In this document: one piece after another, positions 32,608 to 42,756 of the stretch
Numbering within the stretch: position 1 is the stretch's first letter
How the letters are laid out: the number at the start of each line of letters is the position of its first letter
Assembly (NCBI GenBank): GCA_022376515.1
Contig: WTXI01000016.1
Span: forward strand, 496,001-560,000
Source: Lactifluus volemus
Lineage: Eukaryota > Basidiomycota > Agaricomycetes > Russulales > Russulaceae
DNA: 64,000 nt
Direction of reading: 5' to 3'
The notes under the pieces: generated by a model
Databases searched by the model: none
What the model was told of the DNA's origin: nothing
Seen by the model: the letters and a program-made list of their open reading frames with translations, nothing else
Made by a program: the position numbers and the translations under genes

Positions 32608-33222
32608 ATCAAATCGAATCCACGATGAAGTGAACTTCCTTCCCCAGTCTTGCATTATGGTTCAGAGTAGCTTTGACATTATCTCTATTCCCTGCTCTCT
32701 GAAGATCGACAGCATGCATACCAAATAAAAACACACCCCACCAAACCCAACGAGGAAAACAACGTTTATCTTTTGCACCGTCAGTCATCGTTTAGCGATG
32801 CCTGACTATCATTATTCGGCCTGAACAAGTGCACGCTTCCATAGACCTGGGCTCGGTCGTCCTCGTCACCCATATCTGTCTCGAGACTGACGTCATCGAG
32901 CGAATAAGGCAGAGGTACCTCCCGCGTGATGCGATACTGGTCCATGTTGCCAATTTGTTCATTCTCTAAGCGGTCTGCCCCGTTCAGACGGTTGGAAAAG
33001 GCAAGAAAATAGCATAAAAAGACGAGAATGGACGTACAGACGTTCCACTGACAACGTCGCAGTATTTCGAGAAGCGCTACTATCCACGTGCGAAGAGCGA
33101 GGCTCGGTCCACGTTTTGGTATGTAAATCATCCAAATGAAACGAATGAGAACGTTGGTGATCTGCACCCGCATGTCAATTACACATTCCTTCTTGAAAAT
33201 AATGGATCCCTTCACAATGGCA
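32608..33222. repeat. Copy 2 of the ~0.5-kb direct repeat
   Basis: Matches 24005-24525. It begins with the last codons of VPS16 (AAATCGAATCCACGATGAAG then TGA), without the rest of that gene, and continues into the 3' exons of the intact EXS gene. It is therefore the ancestral EXS side of the original VPS16/EXS junction. Confidence 0.88.
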
Positions 33223-36200
33223 AGATAGTAGAACTGTGTGTAGTAGTGTCACTGTGTCAGTGGGGTACATGACTGACGATGTGATGGAACACACTGGAAT
33301 GGAATTCGAATAGAGTAGCTCTTGGCGCAGAAACTTGAAGCGAGCATGTGGACGCAAAAGAGACCAATCCATAAGTAAATCCTAGTATCTAGCAGTCAGC
33401 CATTGATTATCGCCTGAGATGTTGAACCTGCCCATGATGAGGCATATATTGAATAAATGATCCCGAGAAGGCAGAAAAACACGAAACTCGTGCCGCGACC
33501 AGCACCTGGAAAATACGTCAATATTTTCGACAGGGACGACTTGATGAAGAATTGCGCACCCTGATGTCGCCATACATAGTAGCACATGTAATATACGATC
33601 CCCGTGAGGTACTTGCCGCCCTAAGTATGACCTGACTAAGTGGCTCCACAAAGGAAGTGACTGGAACGCACATTGATTAAATGCGTGATCAGTTGAGAAT
33701 CCCACCAACGTCGAATGCTCTGTGCAAAGCGGGCCACAAACGGTAAAATTGCAAGGACTAACGGTATAGCCCAGAGGGCCGGGTTACCGCACTTGCTTAT
33801 CGAGTTGGTGTGGAACCCTTGGGCATAAGAACACGCGACGAAGTAGATATTGCTGAGAGGAAACACCAAGGAGCATAGCTGGTCTCTGGAGTGGTAGAGA
33901 ATATTAACAATCAACAGTTTCATGAGTCACAGAGTGGGCGCACGCGATCCAGAAGCCTGTAAACTGAATCGCACACCACTATCAGAGAGGCGAAGGGGAA
34001 AAAAAAAGTGACAAGTGGCCCACCCCTTCCCGACTGGATCCACTCAGCGGAAGCCGAGCAACTTCACGGAGGAACCACCATCGGCTTGCGCGGGACATGA
34101 CAGGGAGGGGGTTGACCAACAGGAGCACAATAAAGAACAGCCAGATTATAGGCCATGTCCAGGGTTGGATGGTTGGGATCCCTACTCGAGCAAAGGAGAG
34201 CCAGAAAGCCCAGCAAAGGGTGGCGAAAGCAATGCAAGGTATCTACAACAAGCCATCGTTGAGACTCTTATACGCATCAATGAGCCCACTAGTAATGCAC
34301 CTCAAGGTACTCCCGATGATCAAGAAGTGTTCTAGTATCCAACTCTGTGTTTTATCGAGGACGATTAGATATAGAGGCGAAGTTACGGGACTCCTCACCG
34401 AAGATGAAAACGTAGTTGATCCTCGAAGCATTCCAAATAAAGATATTTGAGCCCACAAGGACTGCAAAAAGGGTGGGAACCTGGAAAATCCCATAGATAT
34501 ACAGAAGGGTTTCCCACGATGGTATAGCAGATTGCGTTTGTTGCCGGGAGCCTGAAGGGTTTGAGCAAACGAACATTCCAGAACATTTGGAAACTTACAG
34601 CGCAAGATGCCATCAATGAGTGCAGAAAACCCAAGACCAAGTGCGAGGCCTGCGCGGAAGGTGCTTGAATGGTGTGTCTTGTGAGAGGGCACCGCGCGGA
34701 GGTGGACTAGAGCATGCTTCCTGTCGCCCCTCGCTACGTGAGACATTAGAAGAAATACGACAGTCGTCTTCGAAAGTAGTCTCACCAAACCGAGCTGTGA
34801 ATAGATCTTCCATCTCTTTTAAAAGCACCTGCACCAAATCGTCGGACGTGAAAGCGCATGGATCAACCTGTGTTAACACACAATCAATGACCTCGCGGAA
34901 AGTAAGGCGGGGCTGACCTTTTCCTTCATGTATATATCTTGTACCAGATCCTAGAGCCATGGCCTCAGAATGATCGATATGGCCGAGCTGAATGACTACA
35001 ATATACCCACCCCAGTTACTTTCTCAAACTTCTTGAGCGACTTTCGAAAACCAGTAATATTCAGAATCTGCCTCGTTTTGTCAGCTTTCAGAGAGCCAAC
35101 AGTTGAGAGTAGTCATACACGGTAATTATTGAGGACCTCGAGCGCATGGTAGTGCTCCGTCACAGCACGCTTGAGCTGCTTGCGGGCGGGTAGATACTCA
35201 TCTGGATTAAGCTTTGGCACGCACGAATAACGATTTGTATGTGGCTTCACTGCTGTGTCAGCGATGTGGCCTTCGATCGCACCCAGAGTGTCCATCTGAG
35301 CGAACTTGTGCGGACGACCCCACTTGGGGGCATTTGACCTAGCAAACGCAAGAAAAGCCATAGTAGACGTAGGAAGACGATCCTCTGGGCGAGCTTCCTT
35401 TGTCGAGAACGCCCGCCTGGTCAGTAGGGTATACATGAGATGATTGAAGACTAGTCACATGGAACACACGCTGGTGATTTTTCAATTCCTCGAGTTGCTC
35501 CCGAAGTTCCAAGCTGCGCACGCGGGCTTCAGCCTCCCTCTCGATAAAGAAATGGTCAACCTTGGAAAGCTCTAGATTGAGCTTATCGAAAAATTCGAGC
35601 TCGACAGGTGACATATGCTCAAGAATTTCCGAAAACGTGAGTGGACGCGGACGTGTAGAAGGTGCCAGAGACGGTGCTTTCAGGACTAAATAGAGAAACC
35701 GAAACTGCTCAGACAGGACGTGAGAGTAGAAGGGGGACATAACCACAAAGTCCAGTGACCGAAAGCGTGAGTAGACGCGAACGTGTAGAAGGTGCCAGAG
35801 ACGGTGCTTTTGGGACTAAAAAGAGAAAAAAAAAAAAACAAGAACAATTCAGAAAGGATGTGAGATCAGAAAGAGGACATAACTACATCGTCCAGTGAGG
35901 CGTTTGCGGAGTTCCTGAGGGCGTGGTCCGCGTGGACGGCGCGGCAACAGCGGGGACGGCTGAATCTCTGGCGCCACTGGGGAGACAGTATCCTGTCCAT
36001 TGACCATGGGTGTTCGCGTGGAAGAATGCATGTCGAAAGACGTCAAGCCCGAGGTCGTCGCCTTGAGAAGAAAATTGGAAATATGCACAGAAAAAAAGGT
36101 ATGCCAAGTTTACTTCAAGTCTGCTAGAACGATCCGCGTTTCTGCCTTCTCGAGGGCGCGGCCCGCGTGGATGGTGCAGCGACAGCGGGGACGGCTGTCT

Positions 36201-36852
36201 CTCTGGAACCATTGGGGAGACAGTATCATGTCCATAGACCGTGGGTGTTCGCGTGGCAGAGTCGAGAGACGCCAAGCCTGAGGTCGTCACCTCGAGAAGA
36301 AAATTGAAAACATGGACAGAAAAAGAGGTATGCCAAGTTTACTTCAAGTTTGCTAGCACCACCCGCCTTTGTATTCAAATCCTCGATCTGGTCGTCGCGG
36401 GTGTCTACAACACTCTGTCGTTTCTGCATTTCATATTGCGTGCTAGTGTCGTCGTCGGCTTCATGGCCCCGATCAACAAGGCCTGTCGAGGAACCTGCTC
36501 GGTCTGAAGAAGCATCTGGTACGCCTTCCAATGGCGCGTTTACATATTTTCCAGTAGAACACTCTTTATCCTGTTTAATGGCAGTGACCCGTTTTTTCAG
36601 GCCACGATAGTCGCTGTCACACGATCAACAACGACGCCACGAGACTTAAGTATGAGTTGAGCACGTACATGTATGCTCGTTTCCATTCCGGTGCCTTTTG
36701 GGCAGCAATAGTGTATCAGCAAATCTGATACCACATAACACTGAATAAGTTAATATACCTGCGCGTTGTCTAGATAACTATATGTACAGTCGTATGAGAC
36801 CAGGGGATCACGGACATGAAAAAGGATGGAAGTGATACCTGGCAAATTTCAT
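32783..36852 (-). CDS. SPX-EXS domain protein (SYG1/XPR1-like)
   Basis: Known family: SPX binds inositol pyrophosphates and EXS/XPR1 exports phosphate across a membrane. The first exons are tiny: 36839-36852 (14 nt), 36759-36777 (19 nt) and 36669-36694 (26 nt), giving MKFASYLDNAQAPEWKRAYI, then YRGLKKRVTAI. A long low-complexity SPX linker follows (35900-36550). The second SPX part has VELEFFDKLNLELSKVDHFF (about 35560-35615), LKRAVTEHYHALEVLNNYRV (35120-35175) and the FRKSLKKFEK region (about 35040). The transmembrane and EXS parts include KTHHSSTFRAGLALGLGFSAL (about 34620-34690), CGNPALWAIPLVLAILPFVARFAQSIRRWWDS (about 33700-33790) and THLIN. The C-terminal part has RRCQWNV, NEQIGNMDQYRITREVPLPY (about 32920-32975) and an acidic tail ending at 32783. 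No break was seen. The linker is expanded by tandem duplications at 35630-36368. Confidence 0.88.
35630..35900. repeat. Two ~130-bp tandem units within the SPX-EXS gene
   Basis: Units start CGAAAACGTGAG at 35630 and CGAAAGCGTGAG at 35760 and share AGGTGCCAGAGACGGTGCTTT. Each spans an exon end plus the adjoining intron sequence. The second carries a 13-base A run. Confidence 0.85.
35900..36368. repeat. Two ~230-bp tandem units within the SPX-EXS gene
   Basis: Units start near 35900 and 36135. They share CGGGGACGGCTG, GGGTGTTCGCGTGG, GAGAAGAAAATTG and the run GGTATGCCAAGTTTACTTCA. On the minus strand they code related LEVNLAYLFFC and DTVSP segments. Confidence 0.85.
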
Positions 36853-37579
36853 TGTGAACTTGTGGGGTGATCCACCAGTTACAGTACTGTAACATGGGCC
36901 TTTTAGGTAGAGCTGTAAGGTAACCCTAGTTACTACATCTCTTGCTAGGCTGCTACCTTGTACATCGCTTCACAATTCCATTCAATTGACCCCTATCACG
37001 TGTACAATTGACGAATAAGCGATGGACAGGGCGTCCAGTTCAGTACTTTTTTTTTTTAAATTTGCATTTATATCCGGAACAGGATTGGAACAGGCGGCGT
37101 AGGGAGGAGGCGTAAAGAGTAACAGGGGAACTGAACGGGTGAGTGACTGGTGAAGGACGGTGGGGGGAGTCCAGTTCAGTACAGTACTGTATTTGACGTC
37201 GAAGGCACCATTCACGGGATTCTAATCCGATTTTACCCACGGCCATGGTGAGTCGTGAGTTTGCTTCCATGGCCTCATCCCTGGAAAGATAGTCAGGTAG
37301 GTCTCTAGGAATGCGGAGAATTTAGACTGATGACTATCCAAGTCATTGAATACTTTTTCATGTCTGCAAGCTCAAGAGCATGCCCAATTGCTCCACTACA
37401 ATGCCGACGCCTTCTTGCAACACGGCAACTGTCAGTGGCCTCAAGCATTTTTCACTAGTCCGTAATCTGGCGCCTATAACCCAAGAAACCCCACGCCCAT
37501 CTCCGTTGCCCTAACACTTGCGTGCTGTTGTTGTGCTCCGAGTCCGAGTCCGCCTATTTAGCACGACGTAGCCCAAGCT
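36853..37579. other. Intergenic with palindromic and direct short repeats
   Basis: A perfect 16-bp palindrome GTTACAGTACTGTAAC lies at 36878-36893, a TACAGTACTGTA copy at 37180-37191, and a 14-bp direct repeat GTCCAGTTCAGTAC at 37033-37046 and 37169-37182. No gene is seen. Confidence 0.6.
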
Positions 37580-38640
37580 TCTGCCCCAACATGGAAAGAT
37601 CATCGGCATCCACCCCAAGTTCTACGACCTTCAGTCTTATTGGCTTTGACTGTTCATGTTGTTCAACTCTCAGCCCGCTGTTCATAGTAAGCCAGGAAAC
37701 TCGTATGCAACACATATACCCATGAAACACTCACCTGGTCTGCAATAGTTCACCTCATGTGTTCACCGGAAAGTCTGTTGCCACGGAGAATTGCGTTCTG
37801 AACGACCCATCGGACTCCCGTTGAAGCATCGTGGTCAATTTTATCCAAGACCTAACTTTGCTTTGTATCATGTTCTACGGGGTGCTTCGAAAAAGGAACT
37901 CGACACGCTTTTGGAACATGCTTTTATTGCCAGGCATTGTGGTGGGCTCTCGCCTGGGTAGTCACAGAGGCCCCCTCGATCGTACGTCCTTTCCAGTTAA
38001 GAACCATGTTATCCTTACGACAAGGCGTCTCCTAGGTGCTGAGCTTCCGAGGTATGAATGGTACGTATTTTCTACTGAGGGGACGCATGGTGATATAAAC
38101 TGAGTCAAAACTCGTCCATTGCGCAGAGGATTGGAACCTAGTATGCCTTCATCTGATCTGTGCGTGTTCCTAGAAGCATCATTGATGGCATTCATACAGA
38201 TGTTCGAAATCCGCATAGTTAGCTCAGGCTGCATCTTCGTTGATATGACTGACTATGACCAACTTTTCTTGGTGTGCCAAACAGTGACACTTACGTGTGC
38301 AAGCCCTGCTCTATCAACCTTATATGCCTGACAGTGCGACACAGCGTCATCACATCCTCACGTGCATACCGCGTCCTCTTCCAGTACATCTCGGAGTAAG
38401 TGATATGTTTCTCAATTTCTGGTGCTATGGGACGCTCACAAAATACTAAAGAGACAGAAAGTGTGGCCCTGAGACAGCTGTTCCGCCACAGCCACAACAA
38501 CACGCCGGCCATCTGCTACTACGGGCAGGATCTGCAAGTCACAATCCAACGCACAGTAGAGTGCGTCGTGGAGCTTTTTCTGTCTCCCTCGTGCGGGTTG
38601 CCTAAGCACTCGCTAGCTGCACCTCAATTGAATGCGCGGA
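37580..38640 (+). pseudogene. Degenerate copy of a 7TM membrane-protein family
   Basis: Blocks match the intact relatives at 58903-60570 and 61831-63560: TTFSLIGFD (about 37616), VVNFIQDLTLLCIMFYGVLRKRNSTRFWNML in two parts (37831-37922), WALAWVVTEAPSIVRP (about 37940-37990), SVITSSRAYRVLFQYISE (about 38345-38398) and DLQVTIQRTVECVVEL (38530-38577). The first helices with the TTLDFEW motif are absent, and the usual QLKxDLEI tail was not found. Reading frame changes between blocks may be introns, but the missing 5' end argues for a relic. Function of the family is unknown. Confidence 0.6.
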
Positions 38641-40588
38641 GCACCGTAACCATCGTACTGACACCCATCATGATCAAGTTTCGGGACATCAGCTGCAAGC
38701 TCGAGCTCGACTTTGGAAGGCAGTGGGAGCCGCGCGGTGTTCTAAGGTTTGGGAAGGCTAGACACAAGTAGGAGAGACAATTTTTAGGGGTGTTAATGCA
38801 TTCGTACAGAGTGGCACGCACCGTTTTCCAAATTTCGTATGTAGCATGCAGGGCTGCCACCGCCTCTGTCGGAGCCACTGAGGCACCCAGCGGTCTCACC
38901 AGACCGCCGAGATCATTCATAGACTGTTAGAATCGGAAGTTTTTTTTTTTTTGCATTTCAGGAACAGAACACAAAAATCTCTTCACATGTTTCGAGAAAA
39001 GTCCAGGGCTGGACAAAAATGATGATGATGAGGTCCACCTGACCATTGTCGTCACTCCTTCTATGAAACACAGCAGGATTAGCAGGAAACCTCGGATCCT
39101 ACCCTTTTTGCCTTCATATCACAAGACGGTATCCCTGGATCTTGGTATCGCCACATAAGCGCCCAGCCATCAGTTTTCCAACTTTCCAAATTGGGCATAC
39201 TTGTCCGTGTGCGAGTAGACAGTTCAGGCAAGACTGCTAGTCCTGTTAGTCTGATTGAAGCCCAGGCCGCTTACAAGCATCAAAATAACTTACGCTGTGG
39301 CGTTTTCCAACGTCGAACGCGGCAGGGAGCTGGTAGAATCAAGAACGATATTGGACGACCGCTATTACTACCTCCCATAGTTAACTATGAGTCAGTGTCA
39401 CCGATATGTGATATGTTTCATGGTCCGTGGCCCGTGGGTCGCTATTTCACTGGACCTGGTTAAAGGTCATGCAGACGGTGAATGATTCCGTATGGGGCCA
39501 AGATAGTTCCACGAGGAAATCGCCACCTCTCGTCCGCACAATACGATTTGAGTGTTAAGAATAAAATTTTGGAGAGCTACCCTGGGATTGTGATGCTACG
39601 AATCCGTTCTTGCTCGTGTAACTACAGATGGAGGTGACGGGATCAACGAGAGGGACCCCAGACCCAATCCGCCGGCTATGTTCCACGGGCACGTGAACAG
39701 ATGATAAGATCAGCCAAAGGGACTGTCATATCATGTTTGGACATCTCCGAGCCGCCGAGAGCAAGGCCGAGACTACCCGTCCCCCGAGATGAATACCAAC
39801 TTGGGGTGTGACGAACCGGGGTACTGTAGTACTCAATTCAAATACAGGGTGTCTTCGACATTGGAGACTATACTTCATTGTTCTTTCTATGAAAGAAATC
39901 CGATGGATGGTCTACTCGGGTTGCGGAGAACACCGAAGGTCAGCAGCTAGCAAGATCTGTGGCGCGGAACAAGTTCACTAATGTTCACACATTGGCTTTG
40001 ATCGATTCACGCGGTATGGATGTGTTCTCGCATGGGGGTAGATGAGCGGTTGACTACCAGTCAGCATGATATGTCAGCGTCGAACGTATTATTAGTTTGG
40101 TCGGAACGGTAGCTGCGTTACGTGGCTGGCACCGCACTAGCTCCCTTTATGCCGACACCACAGCCTGTCGTGACGTTCATACCACATCGAATTGATGAAG
40201 GGGTAAATTACGACAGCAGCTCAGCGTGGAGGTGGATGAAGCCAGGGTGGATACTCCGTACTCCGTTTGTGGGAGTATGGTAACATGTTTATACTGAAAC
40301 CACTCAACAAAGAGTAGGCCCGATAGTGGCATGGAACAATTGCCTGGAGCTTTCAAGCAAGTGAAGTAGCGCCGTTGTGCGTGCACGTCATTTAAAGGAC
40401 TGTGGCATCAGTGCTTACAAGAACAGATGAGTGGTGAACAACAATCATGGCATTTCACAAGACCAATGTGAATATCCACACTTAGCTGTGACTGGGGCCG
40501 GAAGCACACAGAATGCTCCACAGCGACACGACATCAAACTAAGACTAGTCATTTCGACGAGGCACAATTGGCTCCAGCTTCAATTCCA
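38641..40588. other. Long stretch without a supported gene
   Basis: A minus-strand ORF at 38624-38920 contains a protein-like stretch (GGLVRPLGASVAPTEAVAAL) with no family I recognise. From 38930 to 40560 there are only short ORFs, a 13-base T run near 38940 and GTACTGTAGTAC at 39824-39835. Confidence 0.4.
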
Positions 40589-41166
40589 TCAATATTGGGA
40601 AGCGGCTGCCTGACACTGAAAAAAGAGAAGATGGGTGAGAATCAATAGAGCTGGATCAAACAACAACACTCACAGCCTTGAGCTGTTCGAGGTACCACGA
40701 GCAGCTGGGCAAGTCTGCCTTTTCAATGCACCTGGAGAAGTCCTTCGCCTGTACCTCACAACTGGGCGCAAACGAGGATGCATTTTGTTGCGACGCCACG
40801 GGCTGGGACTGTTCCACTGGTGCAGACTCGGAGCGTCCGCCAAAGAGCATAGATGAGATGCCATGACCGATGGCCGAACCGACAGCGATGGAGCCAGCGG
40901 TGGCAGCCATCTGCCCAAGCAAACCGGGGCCATTAGAAGCCTGGTTTTGTGCCTGAGCCGGGGCTTGCGCAGGTGGCGCAGGGGCTGGAGGAGCATGCTG
41001 GGTGGGAGCGACCGCTGTGGCGGCGCCACGAGAAGGTGCGCTGGCAGGCTTGGGGGCGGGGCGAGAGGTCGTGGGGCGAGAACGAGACTGACGCTAAAGA
41101 AAAAAAAAAGGTTTTCTCATTCGTACACACATGTACAGACTCGATACTGGAAAGACTCACAGGCAT
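40589..41166 (-). CDS. CHCHD2/CHCHD10-like twin CX9C mitochondrial protein
   Basis: Known family: small intermembrane-space proteins (yeast Mix17) linked to respiration and MICOS. Exon 1 is only ATGCCT (41161-41166). The second exon begins RQSRSRPTTSRPAPKPAS, a basic Ser/Pro-rich presequence. An Ala/Pro/Gln-rich spacer follows, then the conserved helix LLGQMAATAGSIAVGSAIGHGISSMLFGG in two halves. The C-terminus has CEVQAKDFSRC and CSWYLEQLKAC, each exactly C-x9-C, the second interrupted by the last intron. TGA is at 40589-40591. Length about 160 aa fits. Confidence 0.9.
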
Positions 41167-41316
41167 TATGGTCGATATCAACTGTTGAGCGTGAAAAAGC
41201 CGAGCGACGCGACACCTCCGAGCTCGGGTTCAAAACCTCGTGCGAAAATATCACGTGACACAATATTTTCTAACCGACGCGCCCGACAAACTTTCCAGTG
41301 GCAAGTGTCGGGATCC

Positions 41317-42618
41317 ATGGCAGCCAGAGTAACTCAGAACTCTGCTCGAGTCCTCCGCGTACGACAATCAGCACCTCCATTACCTCCTGCGCATCGTGGA
41401 CCGATGCTCTCTTCGTTAATATGGTCATTATCTACCCCTTCTGCTTCTCTGCCTTACCTTAAGCCCCCATGCTCCTCGACAGCCTTTACCCCAGTAATAA
41501 AACGAGGAATAGCCACGGCTCCAAAATCAAAGCATGCGGCGATACAGGAATCCGAGGATGAATCATTGGCCCGATTTCAGCGTGCTGTCCGTGATGAGCA
41601 CAATTTAGGTACGGACATATGGTCTTTACCTATTGAAACACTAGGTGCGTCAACCTCTTCGAACTCTATCTTCTGCCTTCTTGTGCATGGGTGTGGAAAA
41701 AAATCATATTTGTGCAAAAGCCCCCCAGTATCAACTTTCTCTGGAAATCCAGACACTGACATACCGCGTCATGAAAGACGTCCATATTCCATCCTTTCCT
41801 GCAAGAGCCAAGGATGCCACGCTACGTGACCACCTCGCATTGCTTTGGGATAACTTTTTGAATTCTGTGAAAAACATTTCGAGGTGCGCGAATCCCTTCC
41901 GTACTCGTCTTGTCCCCAGTTCCTGGAGCATTGTCACCTCATCACATCGTGCCTTTCCGCACTATCCCAACTTATTGGCACTATCATGCCCTTTCTGATC
42001 TGAACAAATCAGATGCTAACTTGATTCAGTATGCGCAAACTTGCTCAAGAAAACGCATTTCCCGAACGGGACACGCCATCCGCTCGTTCCTTGCAGATCT
42101 TCCGGGCTAGGTCTACGAACGATAGTGCCTGGGTGGCACCTTTACGCGCCATCCTTCTCGAAAATTACAAGCGCGTAAACAATGCGGTTGCCGAGTAAGT
42201 TCCTACCTCCCTTCACCGTCACCATTTCTGTTGACCACAACCTCCCAGAGGTGACTCAAAAGCAATTAAATCGTGGACAGTAGATGAATATTCCAAGTCT
42301 ACGCTTAGGAGGTTGCGGAGTCTTCACCCTGCTGGGCGTTCTGCGGAGTACCGGTGGCGACTCGTTTCTCAACCCTCACCTGTGCAGATCGTCAGTATTC
42401 GTGCAGTCCAGGGGTACCTCGGCTTGCAACCGCCACGAACTGGCAATCCTCTTTATGTGAATGTGCTCGCACGATTCGAAACGATCCAGTCCTTGACCAA
42501 ACGTGGGGTTCCATCAACGGTCGAGCCAAAGCGTATTGTTGAGCACCTGTTGTTCGAGAAGCGGATGTGGTACGATACGCCCTGGGTCATCAAGGAGCAG
42601 CTCTATGTGGACCGGTAG
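41317..42618 (+). CDS. Mitochondrial ribosomal protein L45-like (Tim44/MBA1 domain)
   Basis: ATG 41317 begins MAARVTQNSARVLRVRQSA, an Arg-rich targeting sequence. After several small introns come YQLSLEIQTLTYRVMKDVHI (about 41725-41785), FRARSTNDSAWVAPLRAILLENYKRVNNAVAE (42105-42195) and the Tim44-like end: YRWRLVSQPSPVQIVSIRAVQGYLG, NVLARFETIQSLTKRG, then EHLLFEKRMWYDTPWVIKEQLY with the stop at 42616-42618. In yeast the matching MBA1 fold anchors mitoribosomes to the inner membrane, and in animals it is the ribosomal subunit mL45. Gene symbol left open for that reason. Confidence 0.8.
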
Positions 42619-42756
42619 AGACTACACACACGGATCTGTTTAGCCGTTGCGATCCTCTATACATTCACTGCTTTAGCGAGTCTCAGAACCATACTTTAAA
42701 ATGCCCTATACTCGGAACGTAGCCGTACAAAAAAAAAAAAGTCCACTTCTCTCCAC

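Noticed and set aside
37033..37182. 14-bp direct repeats as target duplication of a small insertion
   Set aside because: The 122-bp interior has no inverted ends, and 14 bp is not typical for the expected families.
38624..38920. Minus-strand ORF with a protein-like start
   Set aside because: No recognisable domain, no upstream or downstream exon, and it overlaps the tail of the degenerate 7TM copy; too weak to call a gene.
41226..41236. tRNA B-box-like GGTTCAAAACC
   Set aside because: No A box or acceptor stem is found at the right distance, and the site overlaps the upstream region of the CHCHD gene.
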